A stretch of 64,000 nt of DNA from Brevibacterium daeguense (GCF_021729135.1 NZ_JAJTWW010000019.1:1-64000); one strand, 5' to 3'. Counted from the first letter of the stretch, positions 9,201-18,077 are shown. Notes: generated by a model not told the origin, from the letters alone. Numbers and translations are program-made.

Positions 9201-9478
9201 TGCGCCTGACCGGCACGCGCCCCGCTCATGCGGCGACGGTGCTCGTCGGGTGGGCTGTCGTCCTCGTGGCCGTGCTCGTCGCGATCCCGTTCGGCGCGGC
9301 TGCGCAGACGAATGGTCGGGCAGGCGGCGGCAGTCGTGCGAGCGATCGTGCGCCCGTCCTCGGCTCCCGGGGGAGTGGTCGGGCAACCGCCGACGGCCCT
9401 CCTGCGGGCGATCGTGAACCCGTCCGAGACACTGTGAGCGCCCGCTCCGGTGCTCGCAGTGGAGATGGAGACAGCTGA
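6293..9478 (+). CDS. large glycosyltransferase-like polytopic membrane protein
   Basis: A 1061-residue protein with an N-terminal glycosyltransferase-2-like region (about 1-260) and many transmembrane segments between about 365 and 760, then a likely extracytoplasmic domain and a final membrane helix near 980. It belongs to an actinobacterial family found beside whiB2 and DUF5719, presumed to build envelope polysaccharide. The usual acidic DXD sugar-nucleotide motif is not visible; the expected place reads FLPAGAVPDPESL. The N-terminus also lacks the usual nucleotide-binding strand pattern. The glycosyltransferase domain may therefore be degenerate. The tail after 990 is Arg/Gly-rich low complexity. 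The start overlaps whiB2 by four bases and the end overlaps the next ATG by one. Confidence 0.75.
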   Translation: MSFAVTAVVDIDDCPAEPSRLLALRERFADLTTVVLASAAGSPGDAAGSANSVLQPGVLHVADSEVAQLPSVAGAQFVWFLPAGAVPDPESLPALIEALTTAESLGAAGPKLLAGAEGDRRSLVSAGVTTTPQGLRVNPVAPGEVDQGQYDRRQDTLAVDVPGMLVRAELVSSIGVPSRVLSSAYRGIEYSRRVRGAGYRVGLVPQASVRLPAAAAAGYRSSARPLTGQQALREEHRYRLAVTPRSRVSWTVLKLFAAALLAGLGRLLANDPSRALWCLRSAFALPADVRATSKLRRSRSGHDGSAQLFAGRRELEIIRRELRGNPATEQPDEDAGGARRDVALNTSGEVAGFSGIDTRSRRSLLFHPLTAVLFVTLLGSGLLFHSLIGPGAVGGGALPRFDVAYPALIERILVPVSELGLGSVTVADPVLSVFAVLGLLFLGDLDLMIRVLWFAALPLAALVMYLCAGRIAPPSGVRGLLALVWACSPAFLFSLIEGRYGTVLAWICAPAACWALERAVRLRRSTAAAGAGLALAVMLAGSPVLVVPVLGGLIVLLAVLRRSGLVWTILPSLALLAPWLLAAVDHLDVFLTNPGRVFDYATPASFELAFGYPAQPQSALLAALLPDAAVPWVLLAIMLPLLFAGVLALTRIQNSLALLAASTVLYGTGLAGGVLQAAFGSGLTADGLVASFTGDSLLIMGLGAVGFVASALWPTDYDRASRLRALSVRLLVPATALIVLTLFVGQSLLAGIALQRSTSSVLPAFAAERSAGPLGQRTLVLQERGGQLYGTLASASSGTVVQTATLHEAAAVDGGLLERRPVALDEADTALAITIGRLTAGDGADARDGLRSIGVGFVVVTPDSGESLTRLVSVSPGLTRLGDTDLGHLWQVVSETAPISYASVVADDGAVEAVEVRDGTAQIPPGDSERRLVLAERAGLTRAAIDGTELPVLDGDWQAAFAVPADGGELRLTGTRPAHAATVLVGWAVVLVAVLVAIPFGAAAQTNGRAGGGSRASDRAPVLGSRGSGRATADGPPAGDREPVRDTVSARSGARSGDGDS

Positions 9479-10941
9479 TGGCGCTGAATCGACGCAATGG
9501 GCGATCGCTGGTGACCTTCGCGGGCTTCGCGGTGCCCGGCCTGCTGATCGCGACCACCGGCTTCCTCACGCCGTTGGCGAGCGGCTCGATCAATCGGGGA
9601 GCGGAGCAGATCCGCCTGCCCGCCTCCGACACTGTCTCCTGGTGTCCCGGTCCGCTCGACGTCGCCGGTCAGGCGGCCGGCACCGACGAGGAGTTCACGA
9701 CGTCGCCGGTCCCGCCGACCACCGTCCAATCGGCCTCCGTGCAGACCTCCGCCCCCGACGGCAGCCGCGCGGCCGCAGGCGTGAGATCGCAGGCACTGGG
9801 CGGGCAGGAGAACTTCACCGTGGGGTCGTCAGGCGGGTTCGCCTCCGGTGACGACTCCGTCACCGAGCCGACACTCGTCATCGGTCAGGCGGAGTCGGAG
9901 CATCCGGCGCTCGTCTCGGCCGGGCAGACGGTGCAGGCCTCGGAGGGCGACTTCGCCGGGCTGGCTGCGCTCAGCTGCGTGCGGCCGCGCACGCAGGTCG
10001 ACTTCACCGCGGGGGACACCTCGACGGGGGTCGACTCCCGGCTGCTGATCGCCAACCCGTCCCAGGCGCCCATCACCGTCGCGATCTCCCTGACCGGCGA
10101 GATGGGGCCGATCACCCCGGCCGGTGACGACACCCTGAGCCTGCAGCCCGGCGAGCAGCGATCCGTCGTGCTCGGCGCTCTCGCCCCTGAGCAGACGGTG
10201 CTCGGCGTCCGAGCGGAGGCGACAGGCGGGCTGATGGCGGCGGTGCTGCAGCAGACCCGGCTCGACGGACTGACCCCGCGCGGGATCGAGTACGAGGCGC
10301 CCGCCCGCGCCGCTGCGGAGACTGCCGAGGTGCCGCTGGCCGTCGACGGGCGCGGCGTGGTGCGCGTGACCAACACCGGTGACGCCGCGACGACTGCCAC
10401 CATCGAGTACATCGGCACCGAGGGTCCAGTGGAGATCGAACGCGACTCCGCGGCCGTCCCGGCTCACGCCACGGCGCAGATCGAGCTCGGCGAGGTGCCC
10501 GCCGGTGTCGTCCGCATCACCGCGGCGGCTCCCGTCGTCGCCGGCGCCGAGGTCGAACGCGATATCGGTGACAGCGGCAGTGAGTTCGCCCTCATGCCCG
10601 CGGTCGAGCCATTGGGCGCCGGTCAGCTGCTCGCGCTGCCGCGGGGCCCGGAGGCCACGCTGATGTTCGGCCCCGCAGCAGGAGAGGTGTCGCTGGCCGG
10701 TGTCCGGGAGGACGGCACCGTCACCGACGCGCGCGCTCTCGGTCTGGCGAGGGATCGCAGCTCGGCCGTCCGTCCGGACGAGCTGTTCGGCGAAGCCGTC
10801 GTCGGCGTCGTCCTCGATTCGCCCGGCGGCACCGCCGTGCACGCCGCCGCAGCGGCTGCCACCGAGACCGGGCTGAGCGGACTCGTGATCCCCGCCGCCC
10901 CGACCGGGATCGGCTACCGGGACATCCGGCTCCACAACTGA
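9478..10941 (+). CDS. DUF5719 family secreted or membrane-anchored protein
   Basis: A 487-residue protein with one N-terminal hydrophobic segment (about 12-35) and a long beta-rich exterior part. The repeated pattern of short beta strands, for example SRLLIANPSQAPITVAISLTG and VVRVTNTGDAATTATIEYIG, fits DUF5719, which in actinobacteria follows the large glycosyltransferase gene. No catalytic motif is seen. It is translationally coupled to the preceding gene (TGATG). Function is unknown; the constant pairing suggests it helps make or hold an envelope polysaccharide. It is probably outside the membrane with the N-terminus as signal anchor. Confidence 0.75.
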   Translation: MALNRRNGRSLVTFAGFAVPGLLIATTGFLTPLASGSINRGAEQIRLPASDTVSWCPGPLDVAGQAAGTDEEFTTSPVPPTTVQSASVQTSAPDGSRAAAGVRSQALGGQENFTVGSSGGFASGDDSVTEPTLVIGQAESEHPALVSAGQTVQASEGDFAGLAALSCVRPRTQVDFTAGDTSTGVDSRLLIANPSQAPITVAISLTGEMGPITPAGDDTLSLQPGEQRSVVLGALAPEQTVLGVRAEATGGLMAAVLQQTRLDGLTPRGIEYEAPARAAAETAEVPLAVDGRGVVRVTNTGDAATTATIEYIGTEGPVEIERDSAAVPAHATAQIELGEVPAGVVRITAAAPVVAGAEVERDIGDSGSEFALMPAVEPLGAGQLLALPRGPEATLMFGPAAGEVSLAGVREDGTVTDARALGLARDRSSAVRPDELFGEAVVGVVLDSPGGTAVHAAAAAATETGLSGLVIPAAPTGIGYRDIRLHN

Positions 10942-11077
10942 CCGGGTTGACACCGCACGAGCGCGGCCGACCGGGTTCCGACGCGCGCCGGGGGATCAAC
11001 GGCCGGCCGGGTTCCGGCAGCGGCGGGGGCCGATCGAAGTGCCGGGCAGCCGGTCAGCGCGTGGGCCGTTCAGCCGG
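10942..11077. repeat. intergenic stretch with short GC-rich repeats
   Basis: The space between DUF5719 and the minus-strand Rv3259-type gene carries three copies of a CCGGGTT core (near 10942, 10971 and 11007). Near its end is a 15-base direct repeat, CAGCCGGTCAGCGCG at 11047-11061 and 11071-11085, with period 24; the second copy contains the stop codon of the minus-strand gene. No ORF or clear terminator is seen. Confidence 0.6.
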
Positions 11078-11464
11078 TCAGCGCGGCCACAGCTCCTCGG
11101 GGTCGCGCCCGCACAGCAGCCCCGCCTGCTCGCTGATGACTTCGCCGAGCAGCTCCAGCAGCTCCGAGCGCGAACTGCAGCGCGAGACGATCGGCATCCG
11201 ATGCAGCACGATCGTCGCCGGCCGCTCGGGGGTGGCGGGGAAGACGCGCCCGAGTTCGATTCCGTCAGCTGCCAGCGGGGCGATGTCGAAGGCCAGGACC
11301 ACCTCGTCGAGCTCACCGGCCGCGCGCCTGCGGATGCGATCGAGGATGCCGGCAGCCAGCCTGGAGAAGCGCTGCGTACGCGTGGAGGCAGCCGGGACCG
11401 AGGCGCGGAAGAGTTCGGAGCGCATCCCGCGGCCATGCCGGTCGCGAGCCGTGGAGCGGGACAT
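11078..11464 (-). CDS. Rv3259-type metallopeptidase-family (zincin-like) protein
   Basis: A 128-residue small protein matching the actinobacterial group annotated as metallopeptidase family protein, found beside DUF3499 and manB. Features include the LAFDIAPLAADGIELGRVFPA strand region, TIVLHRMPI, and a C-terminal helix ELLGEVISEQAGLLCGRDPEEL. The HExxH zinc motif is absent; as I recall, Rv3259 itself also lacks a complete HExxH, so this may be normal for the subgroup. I start it at the ATG at 11464, which faces the divergent DUF3499 promoter. Function is unknown. Confidence 0.68.
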   Translation of the reverse strand: MSRSTARDRHGRGMRSELFRASVPAASTRTQRFSRLAAGILDRIRRRAAGELDEVVLAFDIAPLAADGIELGRVFPATPERPATIVLHRMPIVSRCSSRSELLELLGEVISEQAGLLCGRDPEELWPR

Positions 11465-11478
11465 GAAGCCGATTGTAT

Positions 11479-11484
11479 TAGACT
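11479..11484 (+). promoter_or_regulatory. -10 box of a probable leaderless DUF3499 transcript
   Basis: TAGACT at 11479-11484 lies eight bases before the GTG at 11493, so transcription would begin at or next to the start codon. No convincing -35 element is seen. Confidence 0.5.
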
Positions 11485-11492
11485 CGGGTGCT

Positions 11493-11828
11493 GTGTCCGG
11501 TGTGAGATTGTGTTCCAAGGTCAAGTGCGGCAGCAGCGCGACTTGGACTCTGACGTATGTGCATGCCGACGCCTGTGTCGTGATCGGCCCCCTGGCGATG
11601 CGCTCCGAGCCCGGGGCCCACGACCTGTGCTCGTTCCACGCCGAGCGCCTGACGGCCCCGCAGGGCTGGGAGCTCATCCGACTGGGCGGTGGAGATGCCG
11701 CCCCGGAGCGCAGCCGCGATGATCTGCTGGCGATCGCCGACGCGGTGCGCGAGGCCGCCAAGCCGAGGCCTTCGCCGAGCGATCGCCCGCACGGCCATCT
11801 GCGGGTGGTGGGGGACCCCGACGAGTGA
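11493..11828 (+). CDS. DUF3499 family protein
   Basis: A small actinobacterial protein (111 residues) with paired cysteines: RLCSKVKCG near the N-terminus and DLCSFHAERL in the middle, separated by ATWTLTYVHADACVVIGPLA. The CxxxxC and CxxH arrangement suggests a small zinc-binding fold. I prefer the GTG at 11493 because a TAGACT -10 box ends eight bases before it, making a leaderless start likely; an in-frame ATG at 11463 would lie upstream of that box. It overlaps manB by four bases (GTGA), and the DUF3499-manB pair is conserved in actinobacteria. Molecular function unknown. Confidence 0.82.
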   Translation: MSGVRLCSKVKCGSSATWTLTYVHADACVVIGPLAMRSEPGAHDLCSFHAERLTAPQGWELIRLGGGDAAPERSRDDLLAIADAVREAAKPRPSPSDRPHGHLRVVGDPDE

Positions 11829-13306
11829 CGGACCGGGTGAACCGCTTCCGCCGAGTGCTCAAGGCCTACGACTTCCGCGGGCGGATCGGCGCTGACCTCG
11901 ACGAGGACCTGATCTTCGCGATCGGATTCGGTACCGCCCGAGCGATGGCGGAGCTCCACGGAGCGCAGCGGCTGCTGATCGGCTCCGATATGCGACCCGA
12001 CTCCCCGCGCTTCGCGGCGCTGCTGGCCGCGGGCGTGAGCGCAGCCGGAGGCGATCCCGTGGTGGTCGGACTGTGCTCGACGGATCAGCTGTACTTCGCC
12101 TCCGGTCTCTGGGACCTGCCGGGCCTCATGGTGACCGCCAGTCACAATCCCGCCGACTGGAACGGGATCAAGGTGTGCGGCCCGCGCGCCGGGGGAATCG
12201 GCCGCGACTCCGGCCTCGGACTGATCCGCCACCATGCTCTGTCCGCTCCCGAGGCGCCCCGCGCAGTGGCCGACCGGCTGCCGGAGCCGGACGGTGCTGC
12301 GTCCGCTGAGCTGACGGCGGAGTACTCGAGGACGGTGCGCCGTCTCACCGGAGTCGCACGCGTCACCCGGCCCCTGCGCGTCGTCGTCGACTGCGGCAAC
12401 GGCATGGCCGGCAAACTCCTGTCCGAGGTCTTCGGCACGGCAGCCGGACTGCCCCCGGTGCCGTTCGAGGTGCACGGGCTCTACACCGAGCTCGACGGCA
12501 CCTTCCCCAACCACCCCGCCAATCCGCTCGACCCGGCCAACCTCCTCGACGTGCGGCGGGAAGTGCTCGCACGCGGCGCCGATCTCGGGCTGGCCTTCGA
12601 CGGCGACGCCGATCGCTGCTTCTTCATCGACGAGACCGGCCGCGCCGCCTCGGCCTCGGCCGTCGGAGCCCTGGTGGCGCAGCGGGAGATCGGCCGCGCG
12701 CGCCAGCAGGGCGAGGACCGACCGGTCGTGCTGCACAACCTCATCACCTCGCGGGCGGTGCCCGAGGCGGTGCGCGCCGCGGGAGGCCGCCCGGTCCGGA
12801 CCCCGGTCGGCCATTCGGGGATCAAGCGCCTGATGGCCGAGCACTCCGCGGTCTTCGCCTGCGAGCACTCCGCGCACTTCTACTTCCGCGACTTCTTCGG
12901 TGCCGACACCGGGATGCTCGCCGCGTGCCACGTCATCGCCGCGCTCGCGGAGACCGACGCGTCGCTCGGCTCCCTGCTCGCCGGATTCGATCCCTACAGC
13001 GCCTCCGGAGAGATCAACTCCGCGGTCGCGGATCCGGACCGAGCGCTCGACCGGTTCCGCTCGGCGGCCGAATCCGGGCTTCTCGGCGCGGGGACGGTCG
13101 ACGACCTCGACGGGGTGATGTTCAACGGCGAGGACTTCTGGTGCAATGTCCGCAAGTCGAACACCGAGCCGCTGGTCCGGCTCAACTGCGAGACGGGCTC
13201 CCCCGAGGGCACTCGCAGGCTCAGCGAGAAGGTGCTGGCGATCGTGCGGGCGGAGGACGCGGCGGAGGATGCGGCGGAAGGTCGCGCCGCAGAGCCTCGC
13301 GGCTAG
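11825..13306 (+). CDS. manB: phosphomannomutase/phosphoglucomutase
   Basis: Converts mannose-6-phosphate to mannose-1-phosphate for GDP-mannose synthesis. All four alpha-D-phosphohexomutase landmarks are present: the catalytic serine in TASHNP (Ser106), the magnesium-binding DGDADR loop, the sugar-binding GEHS-type loop written [11 protein letters not shown], and the phosphate-binding SNTEP near the C-terminus. The length of 493 is slightly long because of an Ala/Glu-rich tail. The GTG start overlaps the DUF3499 stop by four bases. Together with manA at the left end it supplies the mannose donor pathway. Confidence 0.93.
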   Translation: MTDRVNRFRRVLKAYDFRGRIGADLDEDLIFAIGFGTARAMAELHGAQRLLIGSDMRPDSPRFAALLAAGVSAAGGDPVVVGLCSTDQLYFASGLWDLPGLMVTASHNPADWNGIKVCGPRAGGIGRDSGLGLIRHHALSAPEAPRAVADRLPEPDGAASAELTAEYSRTVRRLTGVARVTRPLRVVVDCGNGMAGKLLSEVFGTAAGLPPVPFEVHGLYTELDGTFPNHPANPLDPANLLDVRREVLARGADLGLAFDGDADRCFFIDETGRAASASAVGALVAQREIGRARQQGEDRPVVLHNLITSRAVPEAVRAAGGRPVRTPVGHSGIKRLMAEHSAVFACEHSAHFYFRDFFGADTGMLAACHVIAALAETDASLGSLLAGFDPYSASGEINSAVADPDRALDRFRSAAESGLLGAGTVDDLDGVMFNGEDFWCNVRKSNTEPLVRLNCETGSPEGTRRLSEKVLAIVRAEDAAEDAAEGRAAEPRG

Positions 13307-13309
13307 ACT
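13304..13309 (+). promoter_or_regulatory. -10 box for ahcY
   Basis: TAGACT at 13304-13309 includes the manB stop codon and would start a transcript near 13316, about 40 bases before ahcY. There is no clear -35 match. Confidence 0.4.
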
Positions 13310-13358
13310 GGACCACGTTCGTCGAACCCCGAACTTCTCGAAACGCAAAGGATTCTCT

Positions 13359-14810
13359 GTGCTCGAATACCGCATTGCCGACATCAGCCTCGCGGAAGCG
13401 GGGCGCCATCAGATCCGCCTGGCGGAGCGTGAGATGCCCGGCCTCATGGCCCTGCGCGAGGAATACGCCGACCAGCAGCCGCTCAAGGGAGCGCGGATCG
13501 CCGGTTCGCTGCATATGACCGTGCAGACCGCAGTCCTCATCGAGACGCTGGTCGATCTCGGGGCCGATGTCCGGTGGGCCTCCTGCAACATCTTCTCCAC
13601 GCAGGACGAAGCCGCGGCGGCCGTGGTCGTCGGCACGGGCACCGTCGAAGAGCCGGCCGGCGTCCCGGTGTTCGCATGGAAGGGTGAGACCCTCGAAGAG
13701 TACTGGTGGTGCACCGATCAGATCTTCCGGTTCCCGGAGGGCGCGAACCTCATCCTCGACGATGGCGGGGACGCCACCATGCTCGTCGTCGACGGCGCCG
13801 TCGCCGAGGCCGCCGGGGGAGTGCCCGAGCCGGGCGAGGACGCACCCGAGGAGGCCAAGGTCTTCGCTGCTCGCCTGCGCGAATCGCTCGCGGAGGATCC
13901 GCAGCGTCTGACCCGCATCCGCGACGGGCTGCTCGGCGTCAGCGAGGAGACCACGACCGGTGTGAATCGGCTGTACCGCCTCGCCGAGGTCGGTCAGCTG
14001 CCGTTCCCCGCGATCAATGTCAACGACGCCGTCACCAAGTCGAAGTTCGATAACCGCTACGGCATCCGCCATTCCCTGCCCGACGGGCTCAACCGCGCGA
14101 CGGACGTCCTGATCGGCGGCAAGGTCGCCATCGTCGTCGGCTACGGGGATGTCGGCAAGGGCGCCGCCGAGGCGCTCCGCGGGCAGGGAGCACGGGTCCA
14201 GATCGTCGAGATCGACCCCATCTGCGCCCTGCAGGCCGCGATGGACGGCTACGAGGTCGTCCACCTGGACGAGGCGATCGGCGCCGCCGACTTCGTGATC
14301 ACCACGACCGGCAACACCAGGGTCGTCAGCACCGAGCAGCTCGCGCGCCTCAAGCCGGGAGCGATCGTCGGCAACGTCGGCCACTTCGACGACGAGATCG
14401 ATCTGGCCGGGCTGGCCAAGCAGCCCGGAGTCGAGGTCGTGGAGATCAAGCCCCAGGTGCACGAGTGGACTGTGCCGGTGCCTGCTGACCTCGGCCTGGA
14501 CCGGGAGACCACGTCATTCATCGCGCTGTCGGAGGGCCGTCTGCTCAACCTCGGCAATGCGACCGGACACCCGTCATTCGTGATGAGCGCGTCGTTCACC
14601 AACCAGGTGATGGCCCAGCTGGAGCTGTTCGCGCGGCACGACGCCTACCCGCCGGGCGTGCACCGGCTGGCCAAGGAGCTCGACGAGAAGGTCGCCCGGC
14701 TTCACCTGCCTGCCCTCGGCGCGAAGCTCACCGAGCTGACCAAGGAGCAGGCGGAGTACATCGGAGTGGACGTCGCCGGACCCTACAAGGCCGACCACTA
14801 CCGGTACTGA
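13359..14810 (+). CDS. ahcY: S-adenosylhomocysteine hydrolase
   Basis: Splits S-adenosylhomocysteine into adenosine and homocysteine with bound NAD, relieving product inhibition of methyltransferases. The 483-residue length is typical of the bacterial form with the extra internal loop. It has the N-terminal substrate region ([26 protein letters not shown]), the NAD-binding GYGDVGKG motif and the canonical KADHYRY C-terminus. The GTG at 13359 follows AAAGGA at the right distance; the open frame further upstream overlaps manB and is not used. It sits close to mtrAB as in mycobacteria. No SAH riboswitch is visible in the 52-base gap. Confidence 0.96.
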   Translation: MLEYRIADISLAEAGRHQIRLAEREMPGLMALREEYADQQPLKGARIAGSLHMTVQTAVLIETLVDLGADVRWASCNIFSTQDEAAAAVVVGTGTVEEPAGVPVFAWKGETLEEYWWCTDQIFRFPEGANLILDDGGDATMLVVDGAVAEAAGGVPEPGEDAPEEAKVFAARLRESLAEDPQRLTRIRDGLLGVSEETTTGVNRLYRLAEVGQLPFPAINVNDAVTKSKFDNRYGIRHSLPDGLNRATDVLIGGKVAIVVGYGDVGKGAAEALRGQGARVQIVEIDPICALQAAMDGYEVVHLDEAIGAADFVITTTGNTRVVSTEQLARLKPGAIVGNVGHFDDEIDLAGLAKQPGVEVVEIKPQVHEWTVPVPADLGLDRETTSFIALSEGRLLNLGNATGHPSFVMSASFTNQVMAQLELFARHDAYPPGVHRLAKELDEKVARLHLPALGAKLTELTKEQAEYIGVDVAGPYKADHYRY

Positions 14811-14831
14811 TCCTGCGGCGGCCGGCCGTGC

Positions 14832-14855
14832 GGCCTGCGCTCAGAGTCGCAGGCC
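14832..14855. terminator. hairpin between ahcY and the RDD gene
   Basis: GGCCTGCG at 14832-14839 pairs with CGCAGGCC at 14848-14855 around an 8-base loop that includes the stop codon of the minus-strand RDD gene. There is no T-run. It probably ends the ahcY transcript. Confidence 0.5.
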
Positions 14856-15659
14856 GTGCGGCAGGGCGCCCACGCGGGAGCGGAACTGAGCCGTGGTGCG
14901 CGCTGCCCGCGCTATCCGGCGAGAGTGCTCCCAGCGCAGGTGACCGACGATGGCTGCGAGGAAGTCCTCGGGGTGGGTGCCTTCCGGCGGCGCGGGTGCG
15001 ACGTAGGGGTTGACCTCCTCGGCCAGCTCGATGGCGCGCTCCAGCCGCGACTCCGGTGCCCGCTGACTCGCCGTGGTGAGGAATTGAACGATTCGGTAGT
15101 GCAGACCGCTCGGCAGCGCCGACACATCGGCGCGGCTGATCCACGGCACCAGATGCCGGGGGACCCCGATGGACGCCGGCCGGGGAATCGCCGCCCGCTC
15201 GTTGACTGCGAGGGTGCCCGCCAGATAGTCGCCGAGCCGCTTGCTCTGCGGCGACAGCAGTCCGACGAACGCGGCGACGCCGCCGCCGGTCGCCAGCACC
15301 TCGAACTGCCACAGGAGGGCCCGCAGGAAGGCGTGCCGGAAGGCGATCGCGCCCCCGTCCTCCCGGACGATGCGCAGCCCGCACACGAGCTTGCCCAGTG
15401 AACGACCGCGAGTGAGCACTTCGATCGTGCAGGGCACCAGCACGAGGGTCAGGACGGTGAGCAGGATAAGCGCCGCCCGGGCGAGCAGAATGTCGATGAA
15501 GTTCAGCCGGTAGAGCGCCCACGCGGCTGCGATGAAGATGCCGACGTACCCCGTGACGTAGACGATGGCGTCGATCGCGCAGGAGACGGCGCGGGCGGCC
15601 AGAGAGGCGGCTCGGATGTCGAGGACGACCGCTTCCCCGGTGACGATGCTGGTGCTCAC
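14841..15659 (-). CDS. RDD family membrane protein
   Basis: A 272-residue integral membrane protein with an RDD domain over roughly residues 10-150. SLAARAVSCAIDAIVYV holds the Arg and Asp of the name; two or three membrane helices follow, with TRGRSLGKLVCGLRIVREDGG and QSKRLGDYLAGTLAV as the conserved loops. The C-terminal 100 residues are soluble and charged. I use the GTG at 15659, six bases after a CACGAT box on the minus strand, so it may be leaderless. It is divergent from the SpoIIM gene and close to the MoxR operon; the same set (Rv3692-Rv3695) clusters in mycobacteria. Transported substrate, if any, is unknown. Confidence 0.85.
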   Translation of the reverse strand: MSTSIVTGEAVVLDIRAASLAARAVSCAIDAIVYVTGYVGIFIAAAWALYRLNFIDILLARAALILLTVLTLVLVPCTIEVLTRGRSLGKLVCGLRIVREDGGAIAFRHAFLRALLWQFEVLATGGGVAAFVGLLSPQSKRLGDYLAGTLAVNERAAIPRPASIGVPRHLVPWISRADVSALPSGLHYRIVQFLTTASQRAPESRLERAIELAEEVNPYVAPAPPEGTHPEDFLAAIVGHLRWEHSRRIARAARTTAQFRSRVGALPHGLRL

Positions 15660-15665
15660 GGGACC

Positions 15666-15718
15666 ATCGTGGCACACCCGGCGGCCGGTGCCGCGCAACG
15701 CGGCGCCTCGACTACGCT
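15666..15718. promoter_or_regulatory. divergent promoter region of RDD and SpoIIM genes
   Basis: Plus strand: TACGCT at 15713-15718 ends eight bases before the SpoIIM ATG. Minus strand: CACGAT (15671-15666) ends six bases before the RDD GTG. Both would give leaderless transcripts from a shared 67-base spacer. Confidence 0.4.
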
Positions 15719-15726
15719 GGGATGCT

Positions 15727-16722
15727 ATGGACCCGGCACTGCTCGCCGAGCTCCACGGACCGGCGTGGGACCGGCTGTCGAAGCTCGCGAAACGCAATTC
15801 GCTCAGCGCAGCTGAAGCCGAGGAGTTCCTCTGGCTCTACCGCTCCGCGTCCAAGGACCTCTCCCGGATCCGGACGGTGGCCCCCGACTCCGAGGTGTCG
15901 GTGCGGCTGTCGAACATCGTCCACCGCTCCCGGATGCAGCTGACGGGAGTCCCGCAGGGGTTCCATCAGTCGATCGTGCAGTTCTTCACGGTCTCGCTGC
16001 CGGCCGCGCTCTACTCCACCCGCTGGATGTTCCTGGCGGTATTCGTCTTCTTCGTCGGCCTCAGCGTCGCCACGACGGTCTGGGCCCACAGCGATCCGCA
16101 GGTGCTCGGCGCCTTCGGCACTCCCCAGATGCGCCGGCAGCTGGCCGAGGAGGACTTCGTCGACTACTACTTCGAACATCCCAACGGCTTCTTCGCCGTC
16201 GGGGTGTGGGCGAACAACGCCTGGATCGCGGTGCAGTGGGTGGCGCTCGGCATCACCGGGATCTATGTGATCTACGGCCTCATCGTCAACGCCGTCAACG
16301 TCGGCCTGTCCGGTGCCATCATGTTCGAGTTCGACCAGGGCGCCGACTTCTTCAGATACATCCTCCCGCACGGCATCCCCGAGATCACCTGCATCCTGAT
16401 CGCGGCTGCGGCCGGGCTGAAGATCTTCACCGCCTGGGTGGTGCCGGGGCCGCTGCCCCGGCGCGCGGCGCTGGCGCGGGCCGCCCGTTCGCTCATCACG
16501 GTTGCGCTCGGCCTGGTCCTCTTCCTCTTCCTGTCCGGCCTCGTCGAAGGGTTCATCACGCCGTCATCGCTTCCCGACGTGATCCGGATCGGCACCGGCG
16601 TCCTGCTCACCGCGGCGATCTTCGCCTATGCCATCGCCCTCGGCAGACCTGCATTGGCCGCCGGTGACAGCGGCGATCTCGCAGCCGACCGCGCGGGCTT
16701 CCAGATCGTCGCCGCCGACTGA
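15727..16722 (+). CDS. stage II sporulation protein M (SpoIIM) family membrane protein
   Basis: A 331-residue polytopic protein of the SpoIIM/DUF95 family. A soluble helical N-terminus (about 1-95) is followed by around five membrane helices; the loop containing YFEHPNGFFAVGVWANNAWIAVQW and the LPHGIPEITCILIAAAAGLKI helix are family hallmarks. This organism need not sporulate: in actinobacteria this family accompanies RDD, DUF58 and MoxR genes. The ATG at 15727 follows a TACGCT -10 box by eight bases. It converges on the DUF58 gene, leaving a 62-base gap without a strong terminator. The exact role is unknown, presumably in the envelope. Confidence 0.85.
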   Translation: MDPALLAELHGPAWDRLSKLAKRNSLSAAEAEEFLWLYRSASKDLSRIRTVAPDSEVSVRLSNIVHRSRMQLTGVPQGFHQSIVQFFTVSLPAALYSTRWMFLAVFVFFVGLSVATTVWAHSDPQVLGAFGTPQMRRQLAEEDFVDYYFEHPNGFFAVGVWANNAWIAVQWVALGITGIYVIYGLIVNAVNVGLSGAIMFEFDQGADFFRYILPHGIPEITCILIAAAAGLKIFTAWVVPGPLPRRAALARAARSLITVALGLVLFLFLSGLVEGFITPSSLPDVIRIGTGVLLTAAIFAYAIALGRPALAAGDSGDLAADRAGFQIVAAD

Positions 16723-16784
16723 GCGGGTTCGGATCGGGGGACGAGCATGGGACCCCGCGACCGACGGCCGTGGTCAGGACAGGC

Positions 16785-18077
16785 TCACAGCCGCCCGGTG
16801 GCCTTGAGAGCGATGTAGAGATCTGCGAGGCGGGGCGCCAGCTCATCGGGTTCCTCATGGACCGAGCGGATTCCCATCTCGGACAGGGCGTGGATGAGCG
16901 AGCGGGTCTCCAGCAGCTCCCGCTCGGCCGCCGCGGCGCGATAGGCCTGTGCGGGGCTGAACACGTCCTGGCTCATGTCCGCCAGTTCCGGATCCGCGAC
17001 GGAGGCAATCGCGATCGTGTGGCGTGCGCGCAGCGCCGGCAGCGCCGGCAGCATGTCCTCCGCGATCGTCGCCGGGTCGAGTGCGGTGATGAAGACGACG
17101 AAGGCATGCTGCGCCGAGATGCGCATGACCGCCGAGGTGATCGCGTTCCAATCGGCGTCGATGAGCTCGGGTTCGACCTCGGTGAGGACGGTGGACACCT
17201 TGCTCAGTGGATCATGAGCGGTAATCGGTCCCGCGGACGTGCGGACCCGGGCGTCGGCGACGAGCAGGTCGACCCGGTCCCCGCCCCCGGCGGCCAGCGC
17301 ACTGAGGAGCATTCCCGCCTCGAGCGCCGCGTCGAACACCGTGCCGGCGCCGCTGCGCCGAGCCGCCAGCCGAGAGGAGTCGATGACGATGACGACCCGG
17401 CGATCCCGCTCCGGCCGCCAGGTCCTGACGGTGAGCTGCCGGGCGCGGGCGGTGGCGCGCCAGTCGATGGACCGGACGTCGTCGCCTCGGACGTACTCGC
17501 GCAGCGAATCGAACTCGGTGCCCATGCCCCGGATCATGGTCGCGGTGCGGCCGTCGAGCTCGCGCAGCTTGGCGAGCTTGGACGGCAGGTGACGCCGGGA
17601 CAGGAACGGCGGCATCACCCGGATCGCGGCGGGTACAGCGAAGCTGCGCTGCCGGTTGAGGATTCCCAGCCACGAGGACGAGCGCAGCGTGAGCCTGTCC
17701 GCGGGCAGCACTCCGCGGCGCCGGGGCACCAGCCGCAGCACTCGCTCCTCCCGCTCGCCCGCGCGCAGGCGGGTGCGGAACCGGACGTCCTCGGCGCCGG
17801 CGCTCGGCACCCAGGCATCGCGCACCAGCAGCCGCTGGGTGCGTCCGCCCTCGTTGACGAGCGTGAGCGTGCTCGTGGTCTCCTCGCCGAGGCGCACCTG
17901 TCGTCCCGGCGTGCGCTGGGCCGCGATCGCGGCCGGGTTCGGCGTGAGGAGCCAGTCGAGCGCGGAGATCAGGAGCACCCCGGCGATCACCAGGCCGGCG
18001 GCGTGCCAGCCGGGAACCAGCATGACCGGCACCGCGGCGAGAGCCACCAGTGCCGCGAACCGCCAGGTGGGCGCCAT
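16785..18077 (-). CDS. DUF58 domain protein of the MoxR cluster
   Basis: A 430-residue protein with two N-terminal membrane helices (about 5-45), a beta-rich middle and the DUF58 signature around residue 190-215 (GTEFDSLREYVRGDDVRSIDWRATAR), followed by a von Willebrand A-like domain. VVIVIDSSRL resembles a MIDAS strand with DxS. Such proteins work with MoxR ATPases in assembling or activating membrane complexes. It starts within the moxR stop (TGATG, one-base overlap) and is the last gene of the operon. Function by family context only. Confidence 0.87.
   Translation of the reverse strand: MAPTWRFAALVALAAVPVMLVPGWHAAGLVIAGVLLISALDWLLTPNPAAIAAQRTPGRQVRLGEETTSTLTLVNEGGRTQRLLVRDAWVPSAGAEDVRFRTRLRAGEREERVLRLVPRRRGVLPADRLTLRSSSWLGILNRQRSFAVPAAIRVMPPFLSRRHLPSKLAKLRELDGRTATMIRGMGTEFDSLREYVRGDDVRSIDWRATARARQLTVRTWRPERDRRVVIVIDSSRLAARRSGAGTVFDAALEAGMLLSALAAGGGDRVDLLVADARVRTSAGPITAHDPLSKVSTVLTEVEPELIDADWNAITSAVMRISAQHAFVVFITALDPATIAEDMLPALPALRARHTIAIASVADPELADMSQDVFSPAQAYRAAAAERELLETRSLIHALSEMGIRSVHEEPDELAPRLADLYIALKATGRL

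Noticed and set aside
11078..11464. Loss of the HExxH zinc motif in the Rv3259-type protein as a novelty
   Set aside because: As I recall, Rv3259 itself lacks a complete motif, so this is probably normal for the subgroup.
13307..13358. SAH riboswitch before ahcY
   Set aside because: The spacer is only 52 bases and shows no matching helices.
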